A DNA stretch of 64,000 nucleotides from Chrysomallon squamiferum (taxonomy: Eukaryota > Mollusca > Gastropoda > Neomphalida > Peltospiridae): assembly GCA_012295275.1 (NCBI GenBank), contig CM022665.1, positions 37,182,433 to 37,246,432 on the forward strand, written 5' to 3'. The position numbers and the translations under genes are program-made. Below the pieces are notes generated by a model that saw nothing but the letters and a program-made list of their open reading frames with translations, did not search any database and had not been told where the DNA came from. This document shows positions 12,890-28,100 of this stretch, in pieces. Position 1 is the first letter of the stretch; each line of letters opens with the position of its first letter.

Positions 12890-14969
12890 GTATGTACTTT
12901 TAAATTGTACAGGAGATGGTATACTCTTTTAGTCTGTATCTCGTTTTCTAGAAGATAATACTAAAATTATTGTTATTTATTGTTGTTAATACAATAGTAA
13001 TGATAATGATAATGTTATTGTAGTTTTTATCATTATTGTTTTATTATCATATATAATTATCTGTGACCACTATTACTTGTAGTTTTCTTATCATCATCAT
13101 CATCATCAACATTATAATATTATCATTATTTTTAGTAATAGTAGTAGTAGTAGTAGTTACAGTGATAATAACAAAAATATATACAACAAAAGAAACTTTT
13201 TTTTAAATATTTTATTTTAAAAAAAAACCCAATAAATAACAAAAAACAACCTTTCATCCAGTCATAAGAACTTCATTAATTCTGTGATCCAATTTCCTTA
13301 GGTGAGTGCTCTACCACTGGGCTACACCAGACACACTCTCACATCCCTGAATCTTGAAAATCTTTGCATTTGGTAATCAAATATTTGAATGGTGAGGTAA
13401 ATGTCAGGTGTTTGTGTTGAATCACACAACAAAGTTTAAACAGTAAAGGTTGTGTTACAATAACTTGCATTAAAAGTGTTTAAACAAGGAAAGGTTGCTT
13501 ACTTTTAGTGTCAATATGAAATGTTTGTATCAACAAACAGATGGATACTTCTGTTGCTGAGCACTTTGATTTAACTACAACATTAAATATAATCTAATAA
13601 AGAAAGGACATTACGTACAATGATCTTTGTTAAATAATTGTTGTTGTTATGGTATTTTTATTTTTTATTATTTTATTTGTTATAATTTTTTATTATTGTT
13701 GTTTTTATCATCGTTACCATTATTATTATTATTTAAGCCTCTTCAAGAAATAAAAGTAATCTTTTACTCTGTATTCAGAACTTACCAAATAATTTTGTAC
13801 TATCTTAGTTTACAAGCTTAATATCAAATAGATCCACCATTATAACACAAGTTTTTTTTCCTTCATTTAAATTTGAATTTTTTTTTTTTTTTTCCACAAG
13901 CTTTCATCAGAAAAACATTCACCAGAATCAACAGGTCTCTTTAATATTTGCACCAAACATCTTTTTTATGCACTTTTTAACAGGAAACCAGATATCATTG
14001 CTTTTGATGCATAACGTACTGAAGCACTGAAAAGACTTCTGAAAATGAATTAAAAAAACCATCTTTGCTTAAGATCTGTTCATGAAATATACAAATGGGT
14101 GGAAGAAGATGTTTCATATATTATTTTGAGGAATATTTAAAAAAACAATTTTGGGCAAATTTGCAAAGACATTTTTCTTACTAGTATGTTGTATTGTCCT
14201 TAGCAAAGTATATAGTATGTTTGGACAATCAGGCAGTACAGTTAAAAATAATTATAAGTTAAAGCCTCCCATCCCCAATTTCTTTCTTCATCTTTTTAAT
14301 TTATGAATTTCTTTTTTTGTTTCAGCTTTTGTATTTTTTGTATCTTGTATTTTATTATTATTATTATTATTTTATTACCATCAACATCATAATCAGTATC
14401 ATTTTCATTATTTATTTATTTATTTTTTTTTTTTTTTTTTTTTATTTTTATTTTTAATGAAATTTGGTTTGGTGTAGAATGCAGTTAGTGTATTTTACTG
14501 AGCCAGCTTTGATTCATAAAATAAATTCTCAATCCTCTTGTTCAGTTATTTCCTGTACTAGACAAGGTTTCAACACTGGTTTATCAAACATGACAAACAC
14601 TTGCTTTTCTTTTAGAAGGTAGTTAAAAAGAATCTTGTTGCTAATTAAAAATAGTAGTATATGAGGTTTCCATTATTTAAAAAAAAAAAAAAAAAAAAAA
14701 AAATAAAAAGAAAAAAAGGCAGTATGTTTGGTACCTAGTACTCATTAATATTAAAATGTGTTAGTGTGTCATTATTCATTAATTTTTTCCATTTCTACCT
14801 GTCATCCTTTTTTTTTTTTTATAATTTTTTTATATTATCACTTTTTTCCTTTTTTAATTTCTTTTTTCCAGTGTTTAATTTTTGGTTTCCTTTTATAAAT
14901 TTATTATTATTATATTTTTTATTTATTTATTTTTTTATCCTTTTTTTATAATTTGTTGTCTTTTTAAAA

Positions 14970-15000
<31 letters not shown>

Positions 15001-18000
15001 TTTTTTTTTTTTTTTTTTTTTGACAAATGAAAAATGAAGACAGGGGGAGGAAACATTTGTCTGTTATCTTCATCATCACCTTGCCTCACATTTCCTCTTC
15101 ACTTGATTGTGGAAGACTGTGATATAAAGAACATAACTTCCATTCTAATATTTCAGCATGATTGAATACATTCACTGCATACCTTCACAGCAGGGCTTTT
15201 AATCTAATGTCAGATGATTTTGCAAAGCTGTAGCATTCAGTGACATTTTTTTTATTTTATTTTTTCACCAACTATATATATATATATATATATATATATG
15301 TCTTTTTATGTCTTCTTTATAACTTGTATGAAACTAATTTTATTATCACACAAAAGAGTAAAAAAATGATATTATGTTTTCACAGCCCTGATGTCAAATG
15401 TTTATATATATTATGTTATAAACGGATGTAAAATTTGCTTTTAAGTGTAAATTAAAACCATGAACATAAAATGAATTAATGAGTTTTTAATAAAATTTAA
15501 AATGACAAATAGAGAATCAGCAACTGATTAGAAGTGTGACAGAAATGATATTTTAAGAATAAGTGAAACTTGCAGCATTTTAACACTGAAAAATATAATG
15601 AAATTATTAGATTTTTTTAGATTTATCAGTATAGTAAAATTGCTGCTGGAAAGATTTTAAAAATAAGTGTAATTAAGAAACAAGAAAGTAATAATTACTT
15701 CTCAAGGTGTTTTTAAAATTTGGAAAAATGGAAAAATTAAAATTGGAATTGTTTATAATATAAATTAAAATGATAAATGTTTAATCAATAAACTGTAAAA
15801 TAGTTACTTAAAATATTTTAAATATAAATTTTATCATAATTATAAACTTAACTAGCTCAGAGATGTCCCAGTACTGTTACAGAACCCCTGAAATATATTT
15901 TCATGTCTGGAGGAACCATCAGTCTATGTATTTAAATAATATATATATATATATATCATTCATTCATTCTTTAGTTACTAGGTAATAAAAGTTTAACAGA
16001 TATTTTCATTGTAAATTAAAACCAGAAATCCAAAATAAACGAGACAGTAAAATTAATACTTTGTGACGTGTTTCCAACGTAAACCAAAACCCAGAAACAA
16101 ATAGTGCAGAACGTTTTTGTTGACAAGATCATGTTTAACGTGAGTAAAAAAAAAAGAATATGTTTTGTTTTAGCTGCCTGTCGCTCAGTGATATGTCCAC
16201 CCAAAGAAGACAAAGGCTGTCCATCTGATAGTCTGAGATTACCTCACCGCGTCACTGATGATGGCTGCTGTTACATAACACAAGGGTAAGTTAATACTTC
16301 TATTTTTTTTGTCAGTTTTATCCATCCATTCATCTGTCTGATGTAAACAAAATAGAAATGGTTGTTATAAAATAGTCTAAATAAAATATACTTCTTTCAG
16401 GGGGGGTGTGTGTGATAAGATTTCAGTATGTTACTAATATACAACAACAATAGTGATAATAATAAGGAGAATAACAAAAACAACAGCAGTAATAATCAAA
16501 ATAGATGAATTGATGGAGGTTTCTTTTATATGCAACAAGCTAAATTGTCAGAAGGACTGTTTTATATTTTTTAAATAGTATTTTTAGTTCAGTCTTTATG
16601 GAACATCCACAGGCTGTTTTGATTTTTATTCTTTGCTTTTCGAAAACTAGGACCCCATAGAATTTCATATATTATCTTTGTTTTGTAGTCTATAATATAG
16701 TTAAATTTTATTTCACAGACTTTGTGAAATATCCAGTCCTAAATATTAGCATTTAAAAATGTCTGACTATCTTATGATCTTGTATAGAGAAATATAAATA
16801 TTTCAGTCATGGTCCCTTTCACAGTTTTGTCATGCATCTTTAGATCCAACCAGCCTCCCCCTGAGTATTAAATTTTCATTCAGAGGCTTCAGATGAATAT
16901 TTAAGACAAATCTTAAAGAAAGAAAATAGAATTAAAAAAAAAAAAATCTACAGATAACCATAGAGATCTAAGATGTTGCCTGCTTTCTTCACTCTTCACT
17001 TGTGTTCTAACATAATACACAGTTGCATGTGGACTAACGAGTTTTAGCTTGCAAGCAGCCCAAGACAGGTATGCCTGAGCTTTCAGTTAAAATAAGCATA
17101 TTTTTTATTGTTAACTGATGCACTGTAGTGTGTATAAACGTAAAAAATCTTTAATGCCAGCCAACATATTGTTTTCCATCATTGATGGTTTTATCTCCAA
17201 GTTCTGTTAAAAAAGAAAATTCCAAAAAAAGAGAAGAAAAAAAGACATTTAAAAAATAGTACCAGTCTGTTCATTATATTGCTTTAAATTTGTTAACTTT
17301 AATGATAAAAATCCTGTTTGAATGTTTGAAGAAGAATATTTATAGCCTCAGTTATACCATTATCAAGACTTTTTCCATTTTTTTTTTTTTTGTCTGAAGA
17401 GTTTTATTATTATTTTTTTAATCAGTTGTTTTCTGTTTCGAGATATATCTCTGCAGGTGCTATCTCTTCTCCATGTTGTAATGTTTGGTTCCTTGCTCAA
17501 AATAGGAGTAATAACTGCCAGTCAGAGTAAATTATTATGTAACACCTGTCACCATCACTCCATTGTTCCATTATCTGCATAACTTACATACACTTTCTTT
17601 TTGTACTTTCATGCCCTCATCCCATCCATTTGCCACCAGTCTGCTATCCATCCATTGCTTTGTACATCTATTATTCATTATTCCTTTCATTTTTGCATTC
17701 ACTTTCCATCCATCCACCCATCCATCTGTCTCCTACTAATGATAGTCACATAATTTAAAACATTTAGGTTAAGATATTTTGTTAATTAAAACTGGGCTCC
17801 AACTAAGTAACTGAGACAAACTTTGGTTCAGATGTATTGGTTATTTACCCATATTTAATATTTAAGAATAACTGGTTTAAATTTAAATAAAGAAAGAAAA
17901 GAAAAAAGAAAATAAAAGAAAAAAAAAACAAAAGGGTGGGCAAATATGGTTGATTGACATGTTTAAAGACAGGAAAAAAAAGCATATAGTCAGTTACAGT

Positions 18001-21000
18001 TTGGAAGCCTCTATAAATTAACCAAAAACAAGCAATGAGTAAAGTTGACCTGTACCACAGTCAAAAGAAGACACATGTTCAACTCGTGATCCACATTCTG
18101 AAAACTGTTATGTCAAGGTATATTTTTTCAATAAACAAACTGTATATGGACAAAAACACATGCGTAGACATGAACAATAGGTTTGAAACTGTTTAGTATG
18201 GAACAAACTAATAAAAACCTTTTTTTTTTTTTTAAAAAAGCCTAAAAATTAAGTTAACATATACTATACCAAAATAAAACAATTAAATAACAAATAAATA
18301 AAGACACATTCAGTTATAATGATCGTTGTCTGCAGTTTGTAGTAGACACTATTTCTAGAATTTGTTTATATTTTTTAACAAAAAAAGATTGTAATTGAGA
18401 TTGACATGTATATGGACAAAAACAGATCCATGATCATAAACTGGAGTTTGAAATTTCAGTGTCTAGTATATAAAAAATAATAAAAACAAGGCCACTGTGG
18501 TTGACATGAGGACAAATCGAGACACATGCTCACACAAACCTGCAGAATATCTTACTGTCACACTGATCATTTCATCAGCAAGATGAACCACTGAGATCTG
18601 AATTACTGCAGCTTTGTGGAGGATAACATGTGAGCAGATTGTCCTTTCTGTCCACCCATCTCACTAAATAGCCGTGACACTTTGCCCTTGGTCAGTAGCA
18701 TACTTACAGGAGCGTAAAACTCACTTTGTTCACAGATTAAAGGTGTCAGTGTGAGTTTTCGTCAGTTTGAAATGTGATAACATCTAAACAGAAATCCTTC
18801 AATTTACATGACATTCATACTGGAATTAGATTTGTTTTAATCCTTTCAGAACACTAAATAATATAAAAAAGGTATAGGTTATAACTGTTTAATGTCTGCT
18901 CAAAAATGATTTTTGTAGATATTAATATTTTAGTTTAGTGGGTGGGTTGTAGATGAGAGTTCAGTGAGATGTCCCAAGGCACAGTGGCTTGAGGGATCAT
19001 TCCTCTCTGTGAGGTTATTTACAATTCAAAACATTAAACCAAGACTGGTTCATTATAGGCTGTGGTATATACTTTACTGTCTATGAGAAGGTGCATATGA
19101 AAACGTATCTTGTTGCTAATCATTAAATCTACACCTTTGAATGGCTGTTTTGGTTTTCTCTTTCACATAATAATTTTATAATACAAATTACATTAAAGAG
19201 TTGTAAAAAAGTTAAATTTTATTTTATGAACAGTAATTTTCCACAAATGAAACAAATTCTGAACAGTTAATCTCCTTACATCGGATTCAAATATAATAAT
19301 TAATAATAATAAAGAATAATAAAGAAACTAACAGAATGAACAAATAAAATAAAATAAGACTGAACTAGTAATCCACTGATTTTAACAAATCACTGAATCA
19401 CTGAACCTGTATTTTTTTGCTGTATAATTGTTGGTGTGGGAGGGAGCTATAAAACATTTTTATGTCATTCTCCTCTGTGAAATCTGTTGAACAAATGTTT
19501 ATGTAACAAGCAAATAGTGTAGGATTAACATTTTATAGTGACTACATGTAATAGAAAATGCAAATAAACATTGACTGGAATGTTTACTGAGTCACACTAA
19601 CCATATGTTGTGTTTGTTTTTCTGATTTCAGTGTAATATACACCTTATAAAATACGTATTAATATATGTACAAACACATACATGTAGTGATCTATATGAG
19701 TTTGCAACTCATAGTCAGTACTGAAACGGGAAAAATTTATATAAACATCAGTTATGTGTGTGCACTTAAGCACATGCACATGAATATAAACACAGAAAGA
19801 CATAAAATATATATCTTGTAAATTTTTATAGAGGTAAAAGGTATGTAACCATTCTGTCAGGCACACAAGCATGTGTATATCTTGTGCCATATTATAGTTG
19901 GTAAAATATAGAAAGTTGTGACACAATATAAAACTATAGCACTATTAGTGTGCTGTGAAGTAAGCCTGTATAATGTATTGTGTACAGTATTATAAATAGT
20001 AAAAAATGTATCATAAAATTGTTGTGATGTACATTCTTCATAATTAATATAATATTATATTTAGTAAAACATGTATGTAATTATATTGTGATGAAAGTTA
20101 AGTAACATCAGCTTCCAAATATTGTGACATAACAAGTTCAGTATTGCACATGTATGCCACAACAAGGAGTTAAGAATGTTTTAATGTGTATAATATCACT
20201 AGTTATATACTGTAATTTGTAAAACGTATGTTGGCATGAATGATATTCCAGCAGAACTTGTAAACTACTATAAATGCTAAAACATTCAAACATATGTGTG
20301 TGTCTTTGCAGTGTAAATATGCATGTAAAAGTGTTGTTCCAGTTGCATATAATGTGCATTTCTTTATTATAATAGCTAAAACATTATTATACACATAGGC
20401 TTATAACGACAACTGTAAATGGCATGTATACTGAGATAGATCAAATGTAATTAATAAAACATGTAGAAATATTAGTAAAGATACAGGGATCTTTAATACA
20501 AGGGTTCAGAGCGGAATCTTGAATACATTTACAGGAAACATTTTGTTCATACCAGAGAATTATTTGAACAGAAATGTTTGTTTTAATATTTTTAGGATAT
20601 CTTTCTCATTTATTTAGGAATGTACCTTTATTTCTCTCTTTTTTTTAAATGTTTCACTGCTATCTGAAGTTTGTTATAAATAAAAATTTAACAACTTATT
20701 TTAATGACTATAAATATTAATATACAATTTTTTTTTCTTAATTATGAAATATAATTTTATTTAAAAAACAATTAAATTATTAGATTAAGATTTTTATTGT
20801 GTTTTTTTAATTTTTTTATAGTACAAATATTAATCAAATATAAAGTCCTTTTTAAATTCTGTTTGTGTGTGTGTGTGTGTGTTATAAATTAAATTTATAC
20901 GGTAAAAAGTAAAAATAAAAAGTATAATAATTTTACAATAGCATTTTATTATAAATATAAAATTTAATTAAAAAAAAAAGAAAAAAAGTCTTGTGTGAAT

Positions 21001-23854
21001 CTGTTACAAATTGACGTAAACAAAAACTCCACCCTAAATTAATGACTACAGTTAATGAGATTAACAGCTGTTGTTTTGCATGTTAGTCAGTATGTATACA
21101 TTACAAAATATATTGTGCAGTTGTATAGATGGGTTAGTACATACTTTTCAGTTGCACAGGGTGGTGCAATGAAATGTCACCAGTAAGGACAGAAGCTTGG
21201 GAGGGAGAGAGACTGAGAAAATGTGTGTTTTTATGTGCACAAGAAAGAAAGATTTTACAAAATCTAATTATTATTATTTCTTTCTTTATAACAATAATCA
21301 AAAAAAAAAAAAATATATATATATAATAAAGAAAAGAAAAGGAAAAATGAAAATATTTGAGTTTTTTTCAAGGCAGATTTTTGCCAGTAATTGTTGATAA
21401 AATATATAGGCATATTGTTAACATAAATTTATTAGTACTTTTTTAGACTCAGTCTTCAGAATCTATTAAAAAATCTAAAAAAAAAAAATATCAAAAAATA
21501 AAAACAACAAACAAACAACATAAATTAAAACAAAAATATATCTTTAATAAAAAAATATATATGATGCAAGTTTAAGTGAGCTTAATCTTTAATACATTAT
21601 TCTTTTTTTTTTTTTTTTTTAAATACACTTTGCCTCTGGTTTAATAGATGTTAATTGCTTACATAGCACGAGGCAAAATTCTTTACTATCAGTATCATGT
21701 TCATCTCATTATTTCGTGTGTTTCATACCAAACACAGCATGCTTGTTTCTGTTCTATTATGCCCTGTAACCCAATCTGTAATTTATTCCATTATTTAAAA
21801 AACTACTCCATTATGTTGTGATGTTCACAATATGTGTGGGTGTGTTGTCACAGCTTGTCACTGTCACATACATATTTATATATCTAAGATTTAAAAAGAG
21901 TTAATTAAATTTATTATTATTATTATTTATTATTATTTGCATTCTTGTTCCCTGGTCATTTTGTTTTTTATTTCTAAAACAGTTTCAATAAAACAATTTT
22001 CATTCGATTTCATTGTATTATACACACACACACCATACACATACACATACATACATACATATATATGTACATATATATTTGTTTATGTTTATAACTGAAA
22101 AGCTCTAAAATTTAAATCGGGTAACCAAGCAGCTGAAATCTGACCATCAGTGTAAAATTCTCTTTTTGTTTGTATTCATAATTAAAACACCGCATTTATC
22201 AATTAACCAAACACTGATAAATTTACTAATCAGTCTTTTCATCCATCTGTTGAACATTCCACTCCATAATTCCTCACTCCATCACCGTATTTGTGATTTC
22301 ATAGCTTTTTCTGTCATTTAGTTTTCTAAGTTACTTTAGTCTGTGAATGAATCTATATCTGAAAATAATTAAAACATAATGTAATTTTTGTGACAGTTTA
22401 TCACAGCTAATGTTTGGTACCTGAAATGTTACAGGTAACTTTTCTTATACATGCAATGCCACCAGTAACTTTTGTTACGCAGAATGTCATGTGCAAATTT
22501 TGTTACACAGAGTTGTAATGTTGGTTAAACTGAATATTACAGGTAACTTCTGTTTTAGTGAAACAAAAACAAAACATTAGTAATAATAGGGTAAATTACT
22601 GTCTCAGTTCACATTCTTGTCAACTGGACGTAGGACACTTTTGACCTAAGTGGATAATAAAACAGAGTTAATGTAAGTGGTATTTATTTATCACAGCCCA
22701 TGAGCACATTTTACTGGGTATTGATGGCAACAAATCTATGTGAACAGGCATTTTGCCCATTAAGGTATCAGGTTTTTTTGACATATTTATGTTTTCTGGG
22801 ATGTGATGACCTTTTTAACACCATGATGACAAATGTCATGACCCTGTTTCACAGGAACATGGACATAAAACTGGATGTACTGGGATGAAATATCTCTTGA
22901 CCATCTATATTAGCCATTTTTTCCTTTTTGTGTGTCTTTTTGTGTGGCATTTTATATCAGATGTTTCAGTATTAAAAACTGTTATATACAAACTGTTATT
23001 TGTATTCTTCTCAAAGTGGTTTGTTGTCTTGATAATATACAGAAATTAGTTCTTGTGCATCATTATTTGTTGACCAGTTTTTTTTTTATGTGTGGTAATA
23101 CTGATATTCCAGTATAAAATTAATAATAATAATATTTGCAAAGAAAATAAAAACTGTATAACAGGATGATTCTTCTACACATTCTTCAATTATCTCTTTC
23201 TTTTTAGTGTTATATTGCTTTTAAATATTAATGCTTAGACAGGTACATTATTTTTTTAATGTATAACTACCTACATAAAAATCTACCTATATAAAAATCC
23301 CATCATTGTTATCTCAATTTACATAAAACCTTATCTAAAATAAAATCTTTTGAAATGCTAATAAAACTAAACAAAAACAAAGCATAAAAAAAAATGAACA
23401 AATAATAAAATAATAATAAAAAAAAAATCCAACCAGGAACAACCCCTTCCAAAACCCCTGGGCTTCACTTTTTAATAACCAATTGTTTTTACTTCTTGGC
23501 AGATCTCTGCACAGTTTATTATATGCTTGATTATTTTCTGGGCTTTATCTGATTTTTTTTTTTAGTTGTTTTTTTTAGTTGTTGTTGTTCTGTTTTTGAA
23601 TCACTAACAATGATGATAATTATTTTTCTTGCAGTGTGTTATTTACAGCAGCAGTTATATTTATGGAATTGTTCACATTACAAAGTTATTTTGGTGTAGT
23701 AATTTTTTTTTTTTTTTTTTTTTTTTGGCTATCTGTTGTTTTGTATGAGCAAATGATAAGAGCAGGCATATATTTGTAAATGAATGTATAAATGTATGTA
23801 TGCATGTACTCTATGCATATTTAAATGTACATGTACATACATACATATGCCCTT

Positions 23855-23893
<39 letters not shown>

Positions 23894-25091
23894 ATGACTA
23901 AGTTAAAAATAACAGATGTTTCAGTATGGATATATGTATGTCTGTGTATATATATATACATATTTATTCACTTTCAGTCATGCATAAACTCTAAACCTGT
24001 CTGTTATTTGTTACAAATACACCACATTCCTGACCTTGCTAGTAGAAAGTGCTGCTTACACTATGGTATTATATTACTGTCATATTACACTGCTATATTA
24101 TATTAGTCATATTAAACTGTTATATTACACTGTCATATTATTGTCATATTACATTATTATATTATCATCATTTTACACTGTTATATTACATTAGTCAAAT
24201 TACACTGTTATATTACTGTCATATTGTCACATTATTGTCATACTACCCTGCTGTGTTATAACAGTATGATTGTCAGATGCCTTTTTTATTGTATTATTAT
24301 CATATTATACTGTCATATTATTATTATATTATACTGTCATATTATTATTATATTACCCTTTCATCTTGTATTGTCATATTATACTGTTGTATTATATGTC
24401 ACTGACATATTACGCTATTCTTATATTATTGTCGTATCCATATTGTTATATTATAGTTACGTTACACTGTTGTATTATGTCACTGACATATTACACTGTT
24501 GTAATATATTATTGTAATGAATCACAGGAAGAAAAACATCACTGAATGTCAAGGGTGGAAGTTAATGTACATGACTGAACTGAAAACTATTATTACCACC
24601 TGTCAGTTATTTGAAGAAAAGAATTTTGGTACACCTCTATGAAGTACCTGTAATTGCATTAATTTTTACCTGTTCATAATAGCTATGGGTTTTGACAGAT
24701 AGATTTATTTATGTGGTTGGTTGTTTTTCTTTACAAAATTCTTACCCTTCCTTTTATAGGTGTATATATATATAAAAAAAATATCTGTGTGGAATACTTG
24801 TAATTGCATTCATTTTTACCTGTTCATAATAGCTATAGACATTTAGCAATTAGATCTATTTATATGTTTCTTAAGTCCCAACCCTTCCTTTTCACTAGTA
24901 TAGAACTAAATTTCAACACAGCATACCTGTAATTACATTCATTTTTATCTGTTCATAATATGTATGGGTATTTGGTAGTTACTAGATCTATTATGTTTTC
25001 TTCAGACCCTACCCTTCCTTTTCAGAACAGATAAAATATATGTACATCAAGACCAATGAACTGTTTTCTACTGAATCTAGTATTATCAAAA

Positions 25092-25126
<35 letters not shown>

Positions 25127-28100
25127 AGCCATATTTAAATGTAGACACTGTAATATTAAATGCAGCTCCATTAAGTTTAAGATAATTTAAAAAAATATTA
25201 CATCCATTAGAGATGTTCTTTAAACCACTGAACTGGACATATGGGTCGTAAAACATAACTTTAGATTGCCAGTGTTATTAAGGCTGTGTATAAGAATGGA
25301 TCCTTTCTACTGTTAATACTATTATGATAATACTTTTATTATTATTTATTTATTTATTCATTATTGTTGTTAGTGTTATTGTTGACTGTTGTTTTTGTTG
25401 TTGTTATCATTATTATTATTACCATTATAACAACAGTATAAGAATCCTTTTCACAAAATGAATCAAATATATCGGATTTGTACACATCTCCAAGAAACAT
25501 TACTATTTTTCATATGTGAACCGCACACATGAACATTTCTGAATTTATTTTAAACCCACATTCTGCACCAAATGTGATGCCAATTTGGTTTATTTTGATC
25601 AAAGTCGGTTTATTTTGATGTTTTGCTATTCTGTTTATCTTTTTCAACACTGCTAACTGTACACGTTGACAATTTCAGGTTAATATATTACCTCTTCTGT
25701 TACATAACCTCAGCCTTTTTTATCTCTCTTTTTTTTTTTGGTATTAGAATTGTATTTATGGTGTGTGGTGAGGGTACTGCATGACATCTGTGGTATTTCA
25801 TGAATTTCTGTGTACCAAAAGTAGCTAATTTTCACAATATCAGATCCTCTTCTTTTTTTTTTGTAATTGTATCTGCTGAAAGATCATCAAAGGGAGAAAA
25901 ACAAGTTCCTGTTTATTATGTGGTTGGATAACAATGTGACCTTCATACATGCATACACACACACACTATCTAGAATAATATAACAGATATATGGAACATA
26001 CAGTTAAGCTTGTGTTACATTTCAGTTACTGCCATTGTGAACTAGTGAAGACCTTTTATTTTTCAGAAAAAAGGAACAAATCTTTTAATAAAGGCATTAA
26101 CATTCAAACATTGAACTTGTTTTTTGAGGGTGTTTTGGGTGGTTTTTTTTTTCTTTTCATAATCTGCAGAAAATTCTAACAAACTGTTGGGCTTTCAAAA
26201 CTAACAGAATATTTAATTCCACAAATGTTTAGTGTTTTATCATGGATAAAAATAAAAATAATCATTTATAATTTCTTTCGTATTATACTAATATGCTTTT
26301 TCTTCTGTGTTTCAGATGTATCTGTAAACCCAAAGATGAGTGTCCCCCTGTCTCCTGTCCTCCTGGCACTCGGATACAGATGCTGTCCCAGGCTACAGAC
26401 TTACCTGGTTCTTGCTGTGAAAAATTCCAGTGCATTAACGGTAAGTGAAAGAAAAAATACACAGTAACAACTTTGTTACACTTCATCAGACATTCCATCA
26501 CAAGCTGCATGGAATGTACTTGCCTGTCTATGGAAAACTGTAGATAAAAGATATCTGATAATTAGCTATTATAATAGCTGATAGAAATTGCCTCTGGAAA
26601 TTAATTTTGCACACCATTACTAACCAAGCCCTTTTTCTGAGTTTTGATAGTTGATCTAAAGTTCTTGTCCATAATTGATGACATCAGACTCGGCTTTCCA
26701 GTGACTTGCTGGTATAACCTCAGATAATTAGCTTATGTAGTATCTTATCATTTCTTATGATGCTACTTCATTCGTATTATTCAGACAGGGAAGCACATAC
26801 CATCATGCTTGGTAAACCATTATTAGCATATTATCTGGAACAGGAAGTAGTCTAACAGCAGGGGAGATAACTGAGTGTATTTGTTTATCTAAACTCCTGC
26901 TGACAAATACATTAGTTTAACTAATCACATGTAGATAAATGACTTTGCTTAACCAATCAGCTGTAGTTAATTAGCTAGCTGATTGCATCTTGTAGCATGT
27001 CAAAAAACCATTAGTCTGTGAAACTGATTGGTGTCAACTGTATGCCTCATTCATTAGAATCATGATTAAACTGCTGTGTTGGTAAACAGTTTTGAACATA
27101 CTGCTTCATTAGTAAGAAAGACATTATAAAAAAGAGAGAAGGGAAGTATAAGAAAGAGAAAGAAAGAGAAAGAAAGAGAAAGGGAAGGTGAAAGAAAGAA
27201 GAAGAGAGGGAGGGCGAAAGAGGTGGAGAGAGTAAAAAAAAAAAAAAGAGAGAGGGTGGGGGTTAAATGAGTTATTCTCAACTGTATATTATTTTAATAA
27301 TAAAAATTATTAGAATTAAAGAATTCTATTAAAAAAAAAAGAGGATTTTTTCTGTAAACAGTGAAATAATTGATTTATAATGGTTCTTACTGGATTCTCA
27401 TTTTCATCTTCCATAAACTGAAGAGAGTTACACTGAAAGTAATCTTTATAAAACAAGTTCTGTATAAACAGCCAAATAATTACATTTTTCACTGACAACT
27501 TGTTTTTATTCTTCCTAATTAGAATAATTATGACCAACAAAAAAAAAAAAAAAAAAATAATAATAATAATAATAATAAAGAAAAATTATTTAAACACTCA
27601 AATGATTGTTTTCAGTTGCACTGAAAGCAATATTTATAAAATAGTGGTCTATATAAAGAGCCAGATAAATTTTTCTTATAAATTCTCCAGGATGTTTATT
27701 TCCATCGTTCATAATTTGGACAGTTACACCGAGAGTAATCTTTACAAACAGCCAAATGATTGTTTTAAAACAGTTCTCTCAGCAAGCACGCTGCTGCTAA
27801 ATGAATTGATTTTTATCTCTTCAGGAAGCAGACATGTTAGGTATTTATTATCTGTTTTGTCAATTTACACATTTAATAATAGTTTATTTTTGGCACTCAG
27901 TAGATAAGCTTCTCTCTATATCAGCTGGGAGTAGAGTTAATGGGTATACGTTGCATTGGTTTATTACGTCTATATTGTTACCTGTGTGGGCAGATGAGCT
28001 TGAAACAAGTGACTTTAAATTAAAGATTCAGTTTCTAGGTTGAAATTCGTTATTTACTTTTGTTTGTTTGCTGAATAGATGGCTCATATAAATAAATCAC

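Larger units (their letters stand above)
16286..26315 (+). other. CRIM1: CRIM1 intron B-C, with several decayed tandem repeats
   Basis: This 10.0 kb intron has no coding signal on either strand. It holds GT and AC microsatellites, a degenerate TTACAGGTAACTTTTGTTAC-like array at 22.43-22.56 kb, a degenerate TATTACACTGTCA array at 24.06-24.51 kb, and three copies of a 130-150 bp unit at 24.65-25.03 kb. Confidence 0.75.

Noticed and set aside
13298-13330. A functional tRNA gene on the minus strand
   Set aside because: Box A is intact, but the anticodon and T arms do not pair and no acceptor stem closes. A SINE remnant fits better.
22680-22890. 62-residue frame with several Cys, and locally less AT-rich DNA
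   Set aside because: No homology pattern, no splice sites in phase with CRIM1, and no conservation evidence.
24049-24545. Overlapping 70-97 residue Tyr/Leu/Ile-rich frames resembling membrane proteins
   Set aside because: They arise from the degenerate ATATTACACTGTC array read in several frames.
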